Shown here: positions 1 through 7,706 of the stretch, one piece after another | How positions within the stretch are numbered: position 1 is the first letter of the stretch | Layout: each line of letters opens with the position of its first letter | Origin: Bacteroidales bacterium | GTDB taxonomy: Bacteria; Bacteroidota; Bacteroidia; Bacteroidales; Paludibacteraceae | Assembly (NCBI GenBank): GCA_900769555.1 | Contig: CAAGHA010000075.1 | Span: forward strand, 1 to 26,739 | Length of the DNA stretch: 26,739 nt | Direction of reading: 5' to 3' | Made by a program: the position numbers and the translations under genes | Notes under the pieces: generated by a model | What the model was told of the DNA's origin: nothing | What the model saw: the letters and a program-made list of their open reading frames with translations, nothing else | The model's database searches: none

Positions 1-2
1 CT

Positions 3-113
3 TGCGTTTCTTTGCTAAATTGCTATTTCCCGTATTTCCGAGATTTTCAGCGTAATGCGTTTATTATCAGTGCTGGATGCACTATTATTCCGATTTCGGT
101 TGATTATTCCAGC
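3..113 (+). pseudogene. Upstream piece of cas10 in a different frame
   Basis: The frame starting at base 3 is open from the window edge to about base 134. It ends with a hydrophobic strand followed by VDYSS at 99-113. Cas10/Csm1 proteins have a conserved GDxSGIQxFIY segment, and the FIY half lies only one base further on, but in another frame (115 onwards). The two halves would join if about 8 bases were missing at 113-114. I read this as the preceding part of cas10, cut from the rest by a small deletion. The HD domain would lie outside the window. This is inference from a short segment. Confidence 0.4.
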
Positions 114-1797
114 GTTTATCTATAACATTGCATCGCGCAAGGCTGCCGTTAGTTTGAAAGGACGTTCATTCTATTTGCAATTGTTGATTGACTCTATAAT
201 TCAGAGAATTATCCAACATCCGGACATTAAGGCAACGCTTGGTCATGTGGTATATTCTTCTGGAGGTAAGTTTTATATGCTGTTACCTAATACAGAGAAA
301 GTTAAGTCTGCTATTAAGGGGTTGAAAAGAAGTATAGAACAAGAACTTTGGGAGCAACATCATGGTCAGCTTGTGGTGAACATGGACTATGTTCCGTTTG
401 CATACAATGTAGGTGGAAGTGGAATTGACTTTGAGAATCAGAAGAGTCAAGAGATTGGTTTGTTATGGAAAGCACTTGCAGAGAAACTGACATCACAGAA
501 AAATCAGAAGTTTAAGAATGTACTTTTGAATAAGTATGAAGACTTTTTTGATGTGCAAGAAGTAGGTGGAGAAGTAAAGGTTTGTGCAGTTACAGGTATT
601 GAATCGGACAAATGTGTAGCTATTGACCCTAAAGAAAAAGATAAAACGTACGTTTTACCTGTTGTCAAGGAGCAAGCTGACTTAGGTAAGACGCTGAAAG
701 ATGCAGATTATATTGTTACGTACCGTTCTGACGATTCAAACAAGTATATAAAGAATAGAGTGAAGATTGATATTCATAGTGCAGGAATTCATAATTATAT
801 GTTTGATCAATTAGAACTAACGGTTGATGATGCAGAATTTAGGAGTATTACTTCTGCCGATACTTGTAGAGTGAAACGAATTAATAACACAGATTTTCTT
901 GCAGCTCCGCTAAAAGGCAATGGTTGCAGTTATGGTTTTCAGTTCTATGGAGGTAATAAGCAAGCGCAGAAAGATGGTAGAGATAAAACTTTTGAAGAGT
1001 TGGCGGACGGAAGTTATTTAGGTGTGTTGCGTATGGATGTTGATAATCTTGGTTCGATATTTATCAAAGGACTTCCTGATGAGGATAAAAGTTTCTCAGC
1101 ATATTCAACGCTCTCGTTTATGTTAGATTACTTTTTTAGTGGTTATCTGAATACTATACGGGAGAAGTACAAGGATGATGTAAACATTTTATATTCTGGT
1201 GGTGATGATGTATTTGCTGTAGGACGTTGGGATAAACTCATAGAATTTGCGGCTGATATTCGTAAGGACTTCGCAAAGTTTGTAGGAAGAGAAGATATAT
1301 CGATTTCCGGAGGTATCGCAATAGTCGGGGATAAATTCCCTATAGCAAAAGCCGCAGAGTTAGCAGGAGAGGCAGAGCATAATGCCAAAAGTAATAGCGA
1401 AGCGAAGAATGCTTTCAATATGTTTGGCGAGACAATTTCATGGAAAGATGACTTTGGATATGTGGAGAGATATAAGAAAGAATTCGTAGATTTAATAAAA
1501 AATGAAAATCTTTCAAAAGGTATCTTGCATAAGATTAAAACATATGCATTGATGATAAAAGATAATAAAGAGAAAGAAAAACGAGGCGATAGGAAGAATA
1601 TGAGTTATTTGTGGCACACTTCATATTATTTGTCTCGCTATATGGAAAGTCATAAAAAGAATCAGAGTGTATATGATTTTTGTAAGAATTTGAGAGATAA
1701 AGAATTGTTGGATACTCGTAAATATGAGTTGATGGCAGTAGCAGCCCGTTGGGCAGAATTAGAGTTAAAAGAAAATAATGTAGAACAAAATAAATAG
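55..1797 (+). CDS. csm1: Cas10/Csm1, type III-A CRISPR large subunit, 5' end truncated or frameshifted
   Basis: This is the large subunit of the Csm complex. On target RNA binding its palm domain makes cyclic oligoadenylates (cOA) from ATP. Visible hallmarks are FIYNIASRKAA and SLKGRSFYLQLL near residues 21-44, YSSGGKFYMLLPN at 67-79, the second-palm MDVDNLG at 327-333 and the catalytic GGDD at 382-385. The C-terminal helical domain runs to the end. The first 20 residues do not look like Cas10: the expected GDxSGIQ is absent, no HD domain is present, and the frame is closed by TAA at 16-18. The ATG at 55 is therefore probably not the native start. The gene sits 7 bases before csm2 and leads the csm operon. 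The family call is certain; the state of the 5' end is not. Confidence 0.9.
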   Translation: MRLLSVLDALLFRFRLIIPAFIYNIASRKAAVSLKGRSFYLQLLIDSIIQRIIQHPDIKATLGHVVYSSGGKFYMLLPNTEKVKSAIKGLKRSIEQELWEQHHGQLVVNMDYVPFAYNVGGSGIDFENQKSQEIGLLWKALAEKLTSQKNQKFKNVLLNKYEDFFDVQEVGGEVKVCAVTGIESDKCVAIDPKEKDKTYVLPVVKEQADLGKTLKDADYIVTYRSDDSNKYIKNRVKIDIHSAGIHNYMFDQLELTVDDAEFRSITSADTCRVKRINNTDFLAAPLKGNGCSYGFQFYGGNKQAQKDGRDKTFEELADGSYLGVLRMDVDNLGSIFIKGLPDEDKSFSAYSTLSFMLDYFFSGYLNTIREKYKDDVNILYSGGDDVFAVGRWDKLIEFAADIRKDFAKFVGREDISISGGIAIVGDKFPIAKAAELAGEAEHNAKSNSEAKNAFNMFGETISWKDDFGYVERYKKEFVDLIKNENLSKGILHKIKTYALMIKDNKEKEKRGDRKNMSYLWHTSYYLSRYMESHKKNQSVYDFCKNLRDKELLDTRKYELMAVAARWAELELKENNVEQNK

Positions 1798-1804
1798 TAA
1801 TGTT

Positions 1805-2245
1805 ATGGCAAAATATCCAGGACAAAAATTGGAGAAAGATTGGATTTACGCACCAATCACACCAGAAATCGTAAAATGGACAGAGTCTTTTGGCAAGTTT
1901 TTATGTGCTTATGAAGAAGAAAAGCCTCAAAAGAAGGCAATGACTACAGGACAATTGAGAAAGTTCTTTGGGGAAATAAAAAGAATTGAAGCAGATGTAG
2001 AAAAATACAAAGCAGATGTGGTGATGTTGAAGCCATTGTTAGCTTATGCAGTAGGACGAGATAAAAATAACAAAGGCATTAATAAGACTCGAATAGAAGA
2101 ATTTACAGAAGAGGTTACAAAAGCAATTGACGCAGTGTTGGCTGGCAATGATTTGAAAGCGAATTATAAAAATTTTGTAAATATTTTGGAGTCTATTGTT
2201 GCGTATCATAAGCGTTACGGAGGTAAAGAAAATAGTACAAACTAA
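1805..2245 (+). CDS. csm2: Csm2, small subunit of the type III-A complex
   Basis: This is a small all-helical subunit that lines the inner face of the Csm filament and contacts the crRNA-target duplex. The 146-residue length fits the family. The typical Csm2 pattern is clear: TTGQLRKFFGEIKRIE near residues 47-62, then LKPLLAYAVGRD, and a C-terminal helix ending FVNILESIVAYHKRYGG. It follows cas10 by 7 bases and precedes csm3 by 17, as in a standard csm operon. The presence of Csm2, rather than Cmr5, supports subtype III-A. Confidence 0.93.
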   Translation: MAKYPGQKLEKDWIYAPITPEIVKWTESFGKFLCAYEEEKPQKKAMTTGQLRKFFGEIKRIEADVEKYKADVVMLKPLLAYAVGRDKNNKGINKTRIEEFTEEVTKAIDAVLAGNDLKANYKNFVNILESIVAYHKRYGGKENSTN

Positions 2246-2262
2246 TTAATAAATGCAAGGAA

Positions 2263-2937
2263 ATGAAACGGTTAGCAAAGAAAATAAAGATAAATACCAC
2301 TATAGAATTATTGACAGGTTTACATATTGGTGGTAGCAGTGATAATGTTGAAATTGGAGGTATTGATAACCCTGTTATCAAGATTGCAACAAAGGATAAT
2401 CAACCATATATTCCTGGAAGTTCGATGAAAGGAAAGATGCGTTGTTTGTTGGAGCAAATAGCTGGTTCAACAGAGGTCGGTAATAATGTTGAGGTGAACA
2501 ATTTGTTTGGAGCAACAGAGAAGAGAAAAAATGGAGAAGTGGTTATAAAGGGAGTTCCTTCTAAATTAATTGTTCGCGATGCAATGTTGCAGACAAAATC
2601 GGCAGAAGAATTGAGAGCGTGTGACAATTTGGATATGCCTTACACTGAGGGTAAGTGGGAAAATAGAATTGATAGAGTGAAAGGGACAGCATCGGATCCT
2701 CGTCAAATGGAGCGTATTCCAGCAGGTGTCTTTTTTGATGTAGAGTTCGTTGTCAATCTATGGGATGATGACAAAGAGAAAGATTTGTTAGATCTATTAC
2801 AAAAAGGTATCAACGCTCTTGAAAACGATTATTTGGGAGGAAGTGGTTCTCGTGGTTATGGTCAAATCAAGTTTGGCGACTTGAAGTATTTGCACGCAGA
2901 TGAAGACACAAAATGGGAAATGGTAGAAGGTAAATAG
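2263..2937 (+). CDS. csm3: Csm3, backbone RAMP subunit and target-RNA nuclease
   Basis: Csm3 is the repeated backbone subunit of the complex and cuts target RNA at 6-nt intervals. The 224-residue length is typical. Seen in the sequence are LLTGLHIGG at the N terminus, the catalytic-loop GGIDNPVIK with the expected catalytic aspartate at D35, PYIPGSSMKGKMR (RAMP glycine-rich segment), and GGSGSRGYGQI near the C terminus. With D35 present, RNase activity should be intact. The start ATG at 2263 is chosen because the conserved beta strand begins a few residues later. An upstream in-phase start is not needed. Confidence 0.95.
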   Translation: MKRLAKKIKINTTIELLTGLHIGGSSDNVEIGGIDNPVIKIATKDNQPYIPGSSMKGKMRCLLEQIAGSTEVGNNVEVNNLFGATEKRKNGEVVIKGVPSKLIVRDAMLQTKSAEELRACDNLDMPYTEGKWENRIDRVKGTASDPRQMERIPAGVFFDVEFVVNLWDDDKEKDLLDLLQKGINALENDYLGGSGSRGYGQIKFGDLKYLHADEDTKWEMVEGK

Positions 2938-2944
2938 TTGTAAT

Positions 2945-3946
2945 ATGGCAAAACGTAAATTTACAATATACAAACTTCATTTCACCTCGCCATTGCACAT
3001 TGGTGATGCAAGAGACGATTATAGTGTCAGTTTGAAAACAATTGCTTCTGACACCATGTATGCGGCTCTCACTTCGTGTTTGGCTAAGTTAGGGGAGTCT
3101 ATACCGCCTGAGGGTGACTTGGGGTGTGTTATCAGCAGCCTTTTCCCGTTTTATCAAAAGGATGAGGCAAGTGATGCTGTGCTCTTCTTTCCAAAGCCAT
3201 TGAAACAAACATTACCTACACTCAACGATTTAGCTAAGGCAAAGAGCGTGAAGAAAGTTTCATGGTTGGACAAAAACTATTTTGAGAAGGTGTTAAATGG
3301 GGAAACTTTGTTTAATGATGGAGTGGATGTTGATAATATAAAAGGTGACTTTTTGACTGCTGATAAAGATTTTGATAAAAATTTCATTACATCTCAGGTT
3401 TTTCCAAGAGTTACCGTTTCAAGAGATGCAAGTGAAGATGCGGTTCCTTTTTACATGGATAGAGTCTTTTTCAAAGATTATTCCGGACTCTATTTTATAG
3501 CGGAGGGAGATGTTTCTTTAATAAAAAAGGCATTGGCGTTGTTGCAATCAGAAGGTATTGGGACAGATCGAAATGTAGGTAACGGTTTTTTTGAGTATGA
3601 GGAAAAAGATGTGGAATTGAATCTTCCAGACAAGGCTGATTTTGCATTGGCGTTGTCTAATTATATTCCGAATGACAAAGAAGAGTTGGCGGATTTGATT
3701 GATAATGATAATGTTGCATACGATTTTGTGCGTCGTGGTGGTTGGATAACTACGCCTCCTCACAATACAATTCGTAAGAATGCAGTCTATGCTTTTTCGG
3801 CATCATCTGTCTTTAAAAAGGAGGTGTCGGGTGTTTGTACGTTGGGGAAAATTGTAGATTTAAGTCCTGCTTTGGATTTTGAACCAAAAGTTAATCATCC
3901 GATTTGGCGTTGTGGTAAAGCATTGTTCATTCCTATAAAGTTGTAA
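2945..3946 (+). CDS. csm4: Csm4, RAMP subunit that binds the crRNA 5' tag
   Basis: Csm4 caps the base of the complex, pairs with Cas10 and holds the 5' handle of the crRNA. This 333-residue protein starts FTIYKLHFTSPLHIGDARDDY, the usual Csm4 opening, followed by IASDTMYAALTSCLAKLG. A glycine-rich GIGTDRNVGNGFFEYE lies in the second RAMP half (about residues 201-216). The gene is 7 bases from csm3 and 4 bases from csm5, so it is translated in the same operon. No damage is seen. Confidence 0.93.
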   Translation: MAKRKFTIYKLHFTSPLHIGDARDDYSVSLKTIASDTMYAALTSCLAKLGESIPPEGDLGCVISSLFPFYQKDEASDAVLFFPKPLKQTLPTLNDLAKAKSVKKVSWLDKNYFEKVLNGETLFNDGVDVDNIKGDFLTADKDFDKNFITSQVFPRVTVSRDASEDAVPFYMDRVFFKDYSGLYFIAEGDVSLIKKALALLQSEGIGTDRNVGNGFFEYEEKDVELNLPDKADFALALSNYIPNDKEELADLIDNDNVAYDFVRRGGWITTPPHNTIRKNAVYAFSASSVFKKEVSGVCTLGKIVDLSPALDFEPKVNHPIWRCGKALFIPIKL

Positions 3947-3950
3947 GGTT

Positions 3951-5738
3951 ATGGAAACAATAAATAAGAAATATGACTTGAAGATAGAAGTGCTTACGCC
4001 TTTGTCTATTGGCGCAGGTTCGGAAAAGGATTGGGTTAGAGGGGTGGATTTTGTTGAGAAAAACAATAAAATCTACAAGCTTAATCTTAAGAAGATGGCG
4101 TTGGCAGGGATTGATCTGAACCGTATGTCAACTGCGTTTGCTAAAAAAGACGAAAGTGAAGTTCTTGCTACTATTACAGATAAGAGACTTAAAGATGTTT
4201 CAGATTTTGTTTTCAATAGCCTTGTATCCACTTCAAATGACATAAAGGCGTTTGTGAAGAACCAATTGACAGAGAAACCTTTGTTGACCGGAAGTTCGTT
4301 AAAAGGTGCGGTTCGTTCCATTTTATTTGATTATCTGCGAGTAAGCGAAAGTGATGAGAGACAAGTTTTTGGTAGTTCTACCAAAGGCGATGAGTTTATG
4401 CGTTTTATAAAATTCTCTGATGCTGAATTTGAGGAGACTAAACTTGTCAATACTAAGATTTTCAATCTGCAAAAGAAAGGTAGTTGGCAAGGAGGTTGGA
4501 AGCATGGAGGGATAACTAACTTTTCGTTTAGACCTACTGGTTTTAATACTATTTATGAATGTATAGAGCCTGGTAAGATTGGTTATTCAACATTGATGAT
4601 ATCTAATCAATTTTCAAAAATAGATTGGGATAAGTTTTATGAGAAATGGATGAAAGATACACGAAAAGAATCAGATAAAACTACAATTAAGCATCTGCAA
4701 TCTAAAGTAAGAAGTAAACAATCCTTGCTAAATGGGGATAATCCTATAGGCATATTATTCGAAATTATAAACGCTCATACTAAAGAATATCTTAGGAAAG
4801 AAAAAACATTCTTTGAAAAATACAATCAGGCAGATAATACTCAATATATTATTAGCTCTATCGACAATTTGTTGAATCTTATACCTTCTAATAATTCCTA
4901 TTGTATTTTGAAAATGTCCGCTGGCTCAGGTTTTCATTCTATTACAGGAGATTGGCAGTTTGATGATTATTCTATTGATTCAATAACTTTAAAACGTAAT
5001 GGAGGTACAGATAAAAGTTTTGGATATGATATTGATGGTCAAAAATCTAAATCTGCAAAATCTCGTAAAATAGCAATGTGGGGTGAGCACTTTGATTTAA
5101 TGGGTTTTGTGAAACTCACAGCAATAAGCGAAGAAGAAAAAGAGAAGGAACGGTTAGCAATAGAGGCTTTAGCTCGTGAGCAAGCAGAAAAAGAACGACA
5201 ACAGAGAGCAGAACAAGAGCGATTAGAGAAAGAAAGGAAAGAAAAAGAGGAAGTGTTTAATCGTTTTTATAAACTTGCGGAAGAGGCATATTCTGCTGAA
5301 CAATGGTCTGAAGTTTTGCAACATATTGAGAGTGCAGTGTGTATTTTCCCTGATAGGTCATCACGCTTTGATTCTTTAAAGAGTATTGCGAATGATAATA
5401 TAAAGTTGCAAGAACAACAAAAGGCTATAGACGAGGCAAAGCAAAAAGAGGAAGAAGAGCGTAGAATTGCTAATAGCATACCCCTTGCTGAAAAAATTGC
5501 AGGAGCGAGTAAGATTCCAACTTTGTGTGGAAGTGTTAAGCAATGGATGAAATATAATAAATTAGAGGAGCTTACAGAAGATGATAAAGTTGTATTAAAG
5601 AGTAAACTACTAGATTTAGGTAAGTCTCAGAAAGAGAAAGAGGTTAAAAAGCAGATGAATTCGGCTATAAAAGATTTGACATTGATTCTTGGTCAAGACA
5701 TTGCCCAGCAATGGTTTGATGAAATTGTTAAAGGATAA
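3951..5738 (+). CDS. csm5: Csm5, RAMP subunit with a long C-terminal helical extension
   Basis: Csm5 caps the 3' end of the crRNA filament and helps recruit maturation nucleases. Residues 1-390 are a normal Csm5: LKIEVLTPLSIGAGSE at the N terminus, LLTGSSLKGAVRS at 111-123, VFGSSTKGDEF at 139-149, and a closing IAMWGEHFDLMGFVKLT at 374-390. About 200 extra residues follow. They comprise a charged coiled coil rich in E, K, R and Q (393-437), a TPR-like pair of helices with AEEAYSAEQWSEVLQHIESA (about 443-462), a second charged coil (484-508) and a helical tail (509-595). Most Csm5 proteins stop near 350-400 residues. The extension has no recognisable catalytic motif and may be a docking arm. 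The gene ends the csm operon. Confidence 0.9.
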   Translation: METINKKYDLKIEVLTPLSIGAGSEKDWVRGVDFVEKNNKIYKLNLKKMALAGIDLNRMSTAFAKKDESEVLATITDKRLKDVSDFVFNSLVSTSNDIKAFVKNQLTEKPLLTGSSLKGAVRSILFDYLRVSESDERQVFGSSTKGDEFMRFIKFSDAEFEETKLVNTKIFNLQKKGSWQGGWKHGGITNFSFRPTGFNTIYECIEPGKIGYSTLMISNQFSKIDWDKFYEKWMKDTRKESDKTTIKHLQSKVRSKQSLLNGDNPIGILFEIINAHTKEYLRKEKTFFEKYNQADNTQYIISSIDNLLNLIPSNNSYCILKMSAGSGFHSITGDWQFDDYSIDSITLKRNGGTDKSFGYDIDGQKSKSAKSRKIAMWGEHFDLMGFVKLTAISEEEKEKERLAIEALAREQAEKERQQRAEQERLEKERKEKEEVFNRFYKLAEEAYSAEQWSEVLQHIESAVCIFPDRSSRFDSLKSIANDNIKLQEQQKAIDEAKQKEEEERRIANSIPLAEKIAGASKIPTLCGSVKQWMKYNKLEELTEDDKVVLKSKLLDLGKSQKEKEVKKQMNSAIKDLTLILGQDIAQQWFDEIVKG

Positions 5739-5744
5739 AACAAT

Positions 5745-5778
5745 CCCCCTGCCACTCCGGCAGGGGTTCTTTTTTTGT
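5745..5778 (+). terminator. Rho-independent terminator after csm5
   Basis: An 8-bp perfect stem, CCCCTGCC (5746-5753) and GGCAGGGG (5759-5766), has a 5-base loop and is followed by TTCTTTTTTT. It lies 7 bases after the csm5 stop. It should end the csm transcript and separate the effector module from the ATPase and CARF genes. Confidence 0.92.
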
Positions 5779-5803
5779 TGATTTCTTTACAAGACTTCAT
5801 AAG

Positions 5804-5968
5804 TTATACAGTCCATTTATAACAAAAATCTTGGGATTATACCGTCTGTTTGTTACAAGAATTGCTAAATTATACCGTCTTTTTATTACAATATTTTCAT
5901 AATTATACCGTCATTTTATTACAAAAATGTTATATTTGTACCGTCATTTTATTACAAAAAAACATAGC
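5804..5968 (+). repeat. Five direct repeats with exact 33-bp period upstream of the ATPase
   Basis: Copies begin at 5804, 5837, 5870, 5903 and 5936, each 33 bp apart. The core is TTATACCGTC, then about six T-rich bases, then TTACAA; the last two copies are the most alike (ACCGTCATTTTATTACAAAAA). The spacing equals about three DNA helical turns, so the sites face the same side. The last copy overlaps the likely promoter and ends just before the ATG at 5971. An operator array for a repressor, possibly autoregulatory, fits best; this role is inference. Confidence 0.85.
5931..5938 (+). promoter_or_regulatory. Bacteroidetes-type -7 element for the ATPase gene
   Basis: TATATTTG matches the Bacteroidetes -7 consensus TAnnTTTG and lies 32 bases before the ATG at 5971. 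It straddles the junction of the fourth and fifth 33-bp repeats, so a protein bound to the repeats would block it. A clear -33 TTTG is not seen. Confidence 0.5.
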
Positions 5969-5970
5969 GT

Positions 5971-7314
5971 ATGATAAGGAGATTAGCAATACATAAATTA
6001 AGAGAATGGAGATATTTTGAAGATAGGAAACCCTTGATAATAAGGGGTGTTCGTCAGGTTGGGAAGACAACTTTGGTTAAAGAGTTTGCCAAGGAGTTTG
6101 ATGTTTTTTTGCATCTTAACCTCGAGCGTAGTAAAGATTCAGAGCTATTTGAACAGACAGATGATGTGGGTCAATTGTTGCAATCTATCTATTTCCATAA
6201 AAAGCAGGAGCAAAAAGATGGTTCTGTACTTCTTTTCATAGATGAGATACAAAATTCAAAAAAGGCGGTTGCTATGTTGCGTTATTTCTATGAAGAGGCT
6301 CCGGAGGTTCATGTAATTGTGGCAGGTTCTTTGTTAGAGACGGTGATGGATGTTCGTAAAATCTCATTTCCAGTGGGACGAGTAGAGTTTATGTCATTGC
6401 GTCCGTGTTCTTTTTTGGAGTTTTTAGGCGGATTGGGCGATGATTTTGACAAAGAACTTGTAGAGAATTTCTGCGTTGAGTCTGTTGTTCATGACCGTGT
6501 GATGCAGCTCTTTCGAGAGTATGTTTTGGTGGGTGGAATGCCGGCGGTGATTGTGCAGTATGCTAAAAAGAGAGACATTTTGTCGTGTGCGAGCGTGTTT
6601 AACTCATTGTTGCAGGCCTACAAAGATGATGTGGAGAAATATACAAGCAGCAAAACAATGGTGAAGGTGATACGCACGATAATGGACTATGGTTGGCAAA
6701 GTGCGGCAGAGACTATCTCGTTTGAAGGATTTGGCGGAACCAGCTATCGGTCGAGAGAGATGAGCGAGGCTTTTCAAATCATCGCCAAAGCTATGTTGAC
6801 AGAGTTGGTCTATCCAACATCAGATACCCAAGTTCCGATATTGCCCAACTTTAAGAAACGTCCTAAATTGTTGTGGGTGGATACAGGTATTGTCAATTAT
6901 GCATCCAAAGTGCAGAATGATGTTTTTTCGGCGAAAGATATATGTGACGTGTGGCGAGGCAGGATAGCAGAACATATAGTGGCTCAAGAACTTGTGGCGT
7001 ATGACAATGATATAGCACTTCGTCATAACTATTGGCGCAGAGATAAGGAGGGGTCTGATGCTGAGGTTGATTTTCTTTATCTGTTCAAGAGCTTAGTGGT
7101 TCCGATAGAGGTGAAATCCGGGCATAATGCCAAACTTAAATCGTTGCATCTTTTTATGGAAAAAGCTCCGCACGCCATAGCAATCAGAGTTTGGTCTAAT
7201 CCATATTCTGTTGATAATGTGACAACTTCGGGAGGTAAGCAGTTCAAGTTGATCAACGTCCCGTTTTATTATGTAGGGCAAATAGAGAGGATATTAGAGA
7301 AGGAGTTATATTGA
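5971..7314 (+). CDS. AAA_14 / DUF4143 ATPase with a C-terminal nuclease-like fold
   Basis: A member of the archaeal/bacterial ATPase family with AAA_14 followed by DUF4143; cellular role unknown. Walker A is GVRQVGKTT at 26-34, Walker B VLLFIDEIQN at 86-95, and a sensor-like AGSLLE at 118-123. The C terminus has a PD-(D/E)XK-like core with EVDFLYL at 365-371 and IEVKSG at 379-384. In many family members this core is thought to be inactive. The gene is cut off from csm5 by a terminator and has its own repeat-decorated promoter. It therefore looks like an independent cargo gene wedged between the Csm module and the CARF cassette, not a Cas protein. Such ATPases are often scattered in Bacteroidales accessory regions. 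A second member lies at 24475-25719. Confidence 0.88.
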   Translation: MIRRLAIHKLREWRYFEDRKPLIIRGVRQVGKTTLVKEFAKEFDVFLHLNLERSKDSELFEQTDDVGQLLQSIYFHKKQEQKDGSVLLFIDEIQNSKKAVAMLRYFYEEAPEVHVIVAGSLLETVMDVRKISFPVGRVEFMSLRPCSFLEFLGGLGDDFDKELVENFCVESVVHDRVMQLFREYVLVGGMPAVIVQYAKKRDILSCASVFNSLLQAYKDDVEKYTSSKTMVKVIRTIMDYGWQSAAETISFEGFGGTSYRSREMSEAFQIIAKAMLTELVYPTSDTQVPILPNFKKRPKLLWVDTGIVNYASKVQNDVFSAKDICDVWRGRIAEHIVAQELVAYDNDIALRHNYWRRDKEGSDAEVDFLYLFKSLVVPIEVKSGHNAKLKSLHLFMEKAPHAIAIRVWSNPYSVDNVTTSGGKQFKLINVPFYYVGQIERILEKELY

Positions 7315-7383
7315 AAAGAGTATGTTTTAGGATGGGTTTTATATTGAAAAATGTATATTTGCAGTTAAAGTTTATATTGGGAA
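7306..7383 (+). repeat. Three TTATATTG direct repeats, 33 bp apart
   Basis: TTATATTG followed by an A-rich run (GRAA) occurs at 7306, 7339 and 7372, again with exact 33-bp spacing. The first copy spans the ATPase stop codon (TTA TAT TGA). The array covers the likely promoter of the next operon. The core differs from the upstream 5804-5968 array apart from the TTATA start. Confidence 0.6.
7354..7361 (+). promoter_or_regulatory. Probable promoter of the CARF cassette
   Basis: TATATTTG matches TAnnTTTG. It lies 27 bases upstream of the ATG at 7388 and inside the second 33-bp repeat set. It is the only good match between the ATPase stop and the small first gene of the cassette. No convincing -33 box is seen. 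Confidence 0.45.
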
Positions 7384-7387
7384 AATT

Positions 7388-7687
7388 ATGGGAAAAGAAT
7401 TTTTTGATTTAATTTCGGAGTGGTTCAGAAGCTATGTAGTTTTTATATCAGCGGTAAGCGCAATGGCAGACAGAGCAATCTTTTACGTGTTCTATACCAA
7501 CGTTCGTAAATTGTTTTGGAAGAAGGTGAAATTGAGTTGCGGCACGTTCAAGATAAGAAACAAGGATTTTACAGTGCAGAATGTGACAAATGTTGTCAGT
7601 TTGCATTATTATGGTGGAGGTGTTGTCCCGGACGATGTACGCAAAGAGATATTGAAAGCGACGTGTCCGAAGGTGAAGGAGGTATAG
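7388..7687 (+). CDS. Small hypothetical protein leading the CARF cassette
   Basis: I do not recognise this 99-residue product. A hydrophobic stretch around residues 14-42 (YVVFISAVSAMADRAIFYVFY) could be a membrane segment. It is followed by a basic stretch (KLFWKKVKLS) and a soluble tail with a GGGVVPDDVRKEIL segment that resembles a short strand-helix unit. It begins 27 bases after a likely promoter element and ends 19 bases before cad1, so it would be the first gene of the signalling operon. It might be a remnant of a longer gene. Coding status is plausible, not proven. Confidence 0.5.
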   Translation: MGKEFFDLISEWFRSYVVFISAVSAMADRAIFYVFYTNVRKLFWKKVKLSCGTFKIRNKDFTVQNVTNVVSLHYYGGGVVPDDVRKEILKATCPKVKEV

Positions 7688-7706
7688 AGATAATTTTAAG
7701 ATATTT

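Noticed and set aside
5804..5968. Regular 33-bp repeats as a CRISPR array
   Set aside because: The units have only partly conserved cores of about 10-20 bases and no unique spacers of typical size. The array overlaps a promoter, which fits operators.
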